From NCBI RefSeq assembly GCF_026965555.1, contig NZ_CP114040.1, positions 5,456,001 through 5,520,000 of the forward strand: a stretch of DNA of 64,000 nucleotides, in the 5' to 3' direction. How positions within the stretch are numbered: the stretch's first letter is position 1; every line of letters starts with the position of its first letter. The DNA comes from Nannocystis punicea. GTDB lineage: Bacteria > Myxococcota_A > Polyangia > Nannocystales > Nannocystaceae. The position numbers were made by a program, and so were the translations under genes. This document shows positions 63,583-64,000 of this stretch, in pieces. The notes beneath the pieces are model-generated. The model saw only the letters and a program-made list of their open reading frames with translations, had not been told where the DNA came from and did not search any database.

Positions 63583-64000
63583 TCACGGCGGGGTCGGGTT
63601 CGGGCTCGGAGGGTTGCCGGGGTCGCGGTGCGAGTCGGGCGGGCGCCGCTCGTCGGGCCCGCGCGTCGGCGGCGTGGTCGGATCGCTCGGCTCGTCGACG
63701 TCCGGGTTCGTGATGCCTCCCGGACCGGTGACGCCGTTCCCGTCGCCGCCGCTGCTTCCGCCGCCCGAGCTGCCGCCGTTGGCCGTGGCGGCGCCGACGG
63801 TGGCGCGGACTTCCTTGAGCCCGGCGTCGACCTGCTGGCCGACGATCGCGCCGTACTCGACGTAAAACCGCGCGCCGTCGAGGAAGCGCGGCGGGCTGGC
63901 GAGGATGAGCAGCTGCTGGACGAAGCGGTGCAGCGCGGCGCGGTCGATGGTGAGGGCGTGGGTGCGCGCGAGCACCGACTCTTCCCACTCGAACGAGCGA
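63583..64000 (-). CDS. partial gene, unknown protein with Gly/Pro-rich tail
   Basis: The frame is open through the window edge, so the 5' end is missing. At least 139 residues: SFEWEESVLARTHALTIDRAALHRFVQQLL at the N-side reads like a folded helical domain (with FYVEYGAIVGQQVDAGLK), followed by a disordered tail rich in Gly, Ser, Asn, Asp and Pro (SSGGGSSGGDG, DEPSDPTTPPTRGPDERRPP). No family recognised. The tail composition suggests an exported or surface linker, but no signal is visible in this part. Confidence 0.65.
   Translation of the reverse strand, partial: RSFEWEESVLARTHALTIDRAALHRFVQQLLILASPPRFLDGARFYVEYGAIVGQQVDAGLKEVRATVGAATANGGSSGGGSSGGDGNGVTGPGGITNPDVDEPSDPTTPPTRGPDERRPPDSHRDPGNPPSPNPTPP

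Overview
The window is very GC-rich (third codon positions are almost all G or C) and reads like chromosome of a myxobacterium, most likely of the Nannocystis/Enhygromyxa group. That placement is inference. It rests on a complete futalosine-type menaquinone step (MqnE), a mevalonate operon beside hpnC-hpnD-hpnE squalene genes, a bacterial lipoxygenase, LPMO-like exported proteins with a GC-rich C-terminal sorting tail of MYXO-CTERM style, and several lipoproteins with Thr/Ser linkers and Cys-rich repeats. There is no integrase, transposase, phage module or CRISPR array.

Layout. 0.1-7 kb: ftsH, tilS, a DUF6178-like protein and a membrane-anchored HtrA protease. 7.2-12.4 kb: quinone block on the + strand (polyprenyl synthase, MenG/UbiE, UbiX-like prenyltransferase, a cysteine-less radical-SAM-like protein, MqnE), the last three overlapping by 4 bp. 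13.4-20 kb: envelope genes (processive GT2, GT-C-like membrane protein, SPOR protein, VanW-family protein). 20.5-25.5 kb: HEAT-repeat membrane protein, two LPMO-like proteins, a Kazal lipoprotein, tRNA-Thr(CGT). 26-38 kb: a frameshifted peptidase-MA/beta-propeller/barrel protein, a Cys-rich lipoprotein, MnmG, a CobA-HemD fusion, a P450, a ferritin-like protein and small unknowns. 38.7-48.8 kb: PLP decarboxylase, then hpnE-hpnD-hpnC and the mevalonate operon idi2-mvk-mvaD-[pmk::hmgr], all on the - strand, together making IPP/DMAPP and squalene for sterols or hopanoids. 49-64 kb: Cys-rich lipoprotein, cupin + HAD phosphatase pair, SUKH-like/beta-propeller protein, lactone-oxidase-type flavoprotein + lipoxygenase pair, a 1301-residue repeat protein, small membrane and coiled-coil proteins, and a gene cut by the window end.

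The most striking signal is not a gene. A dispersed family of tandem 14-bp units, consensus about RRCMTGTCCNNNGG (typical unit GACATGTCCGAAGG), occurs in at least 18 arrays of 3 to 23 units that keep an exact 14-bp phase. Many arrays lie against the 3' ends of genes. Others lie inside genes: ubiX, the radical-SAM-like gene, vanW, mnmG, pmk, and the 1301-residue gene. The consensus has no stop codon in any of six frames, and three units make 14 codons. In mnmG the pattern appears by codon substitution in a conserved region with no length change, while in ubiX and the radical-SAM-like gene it is extra sequence. I know of no described family with these properties.

Other points worth attention: the phosphomevalonate kinase-HMG-CoA reductase fusion, a 28-bp copy of the tRNA-Thr anticodon arm upstream of cobA-hemD, two 32-33 bp minisatellites, and a decayed partial duplicate of a small gene.
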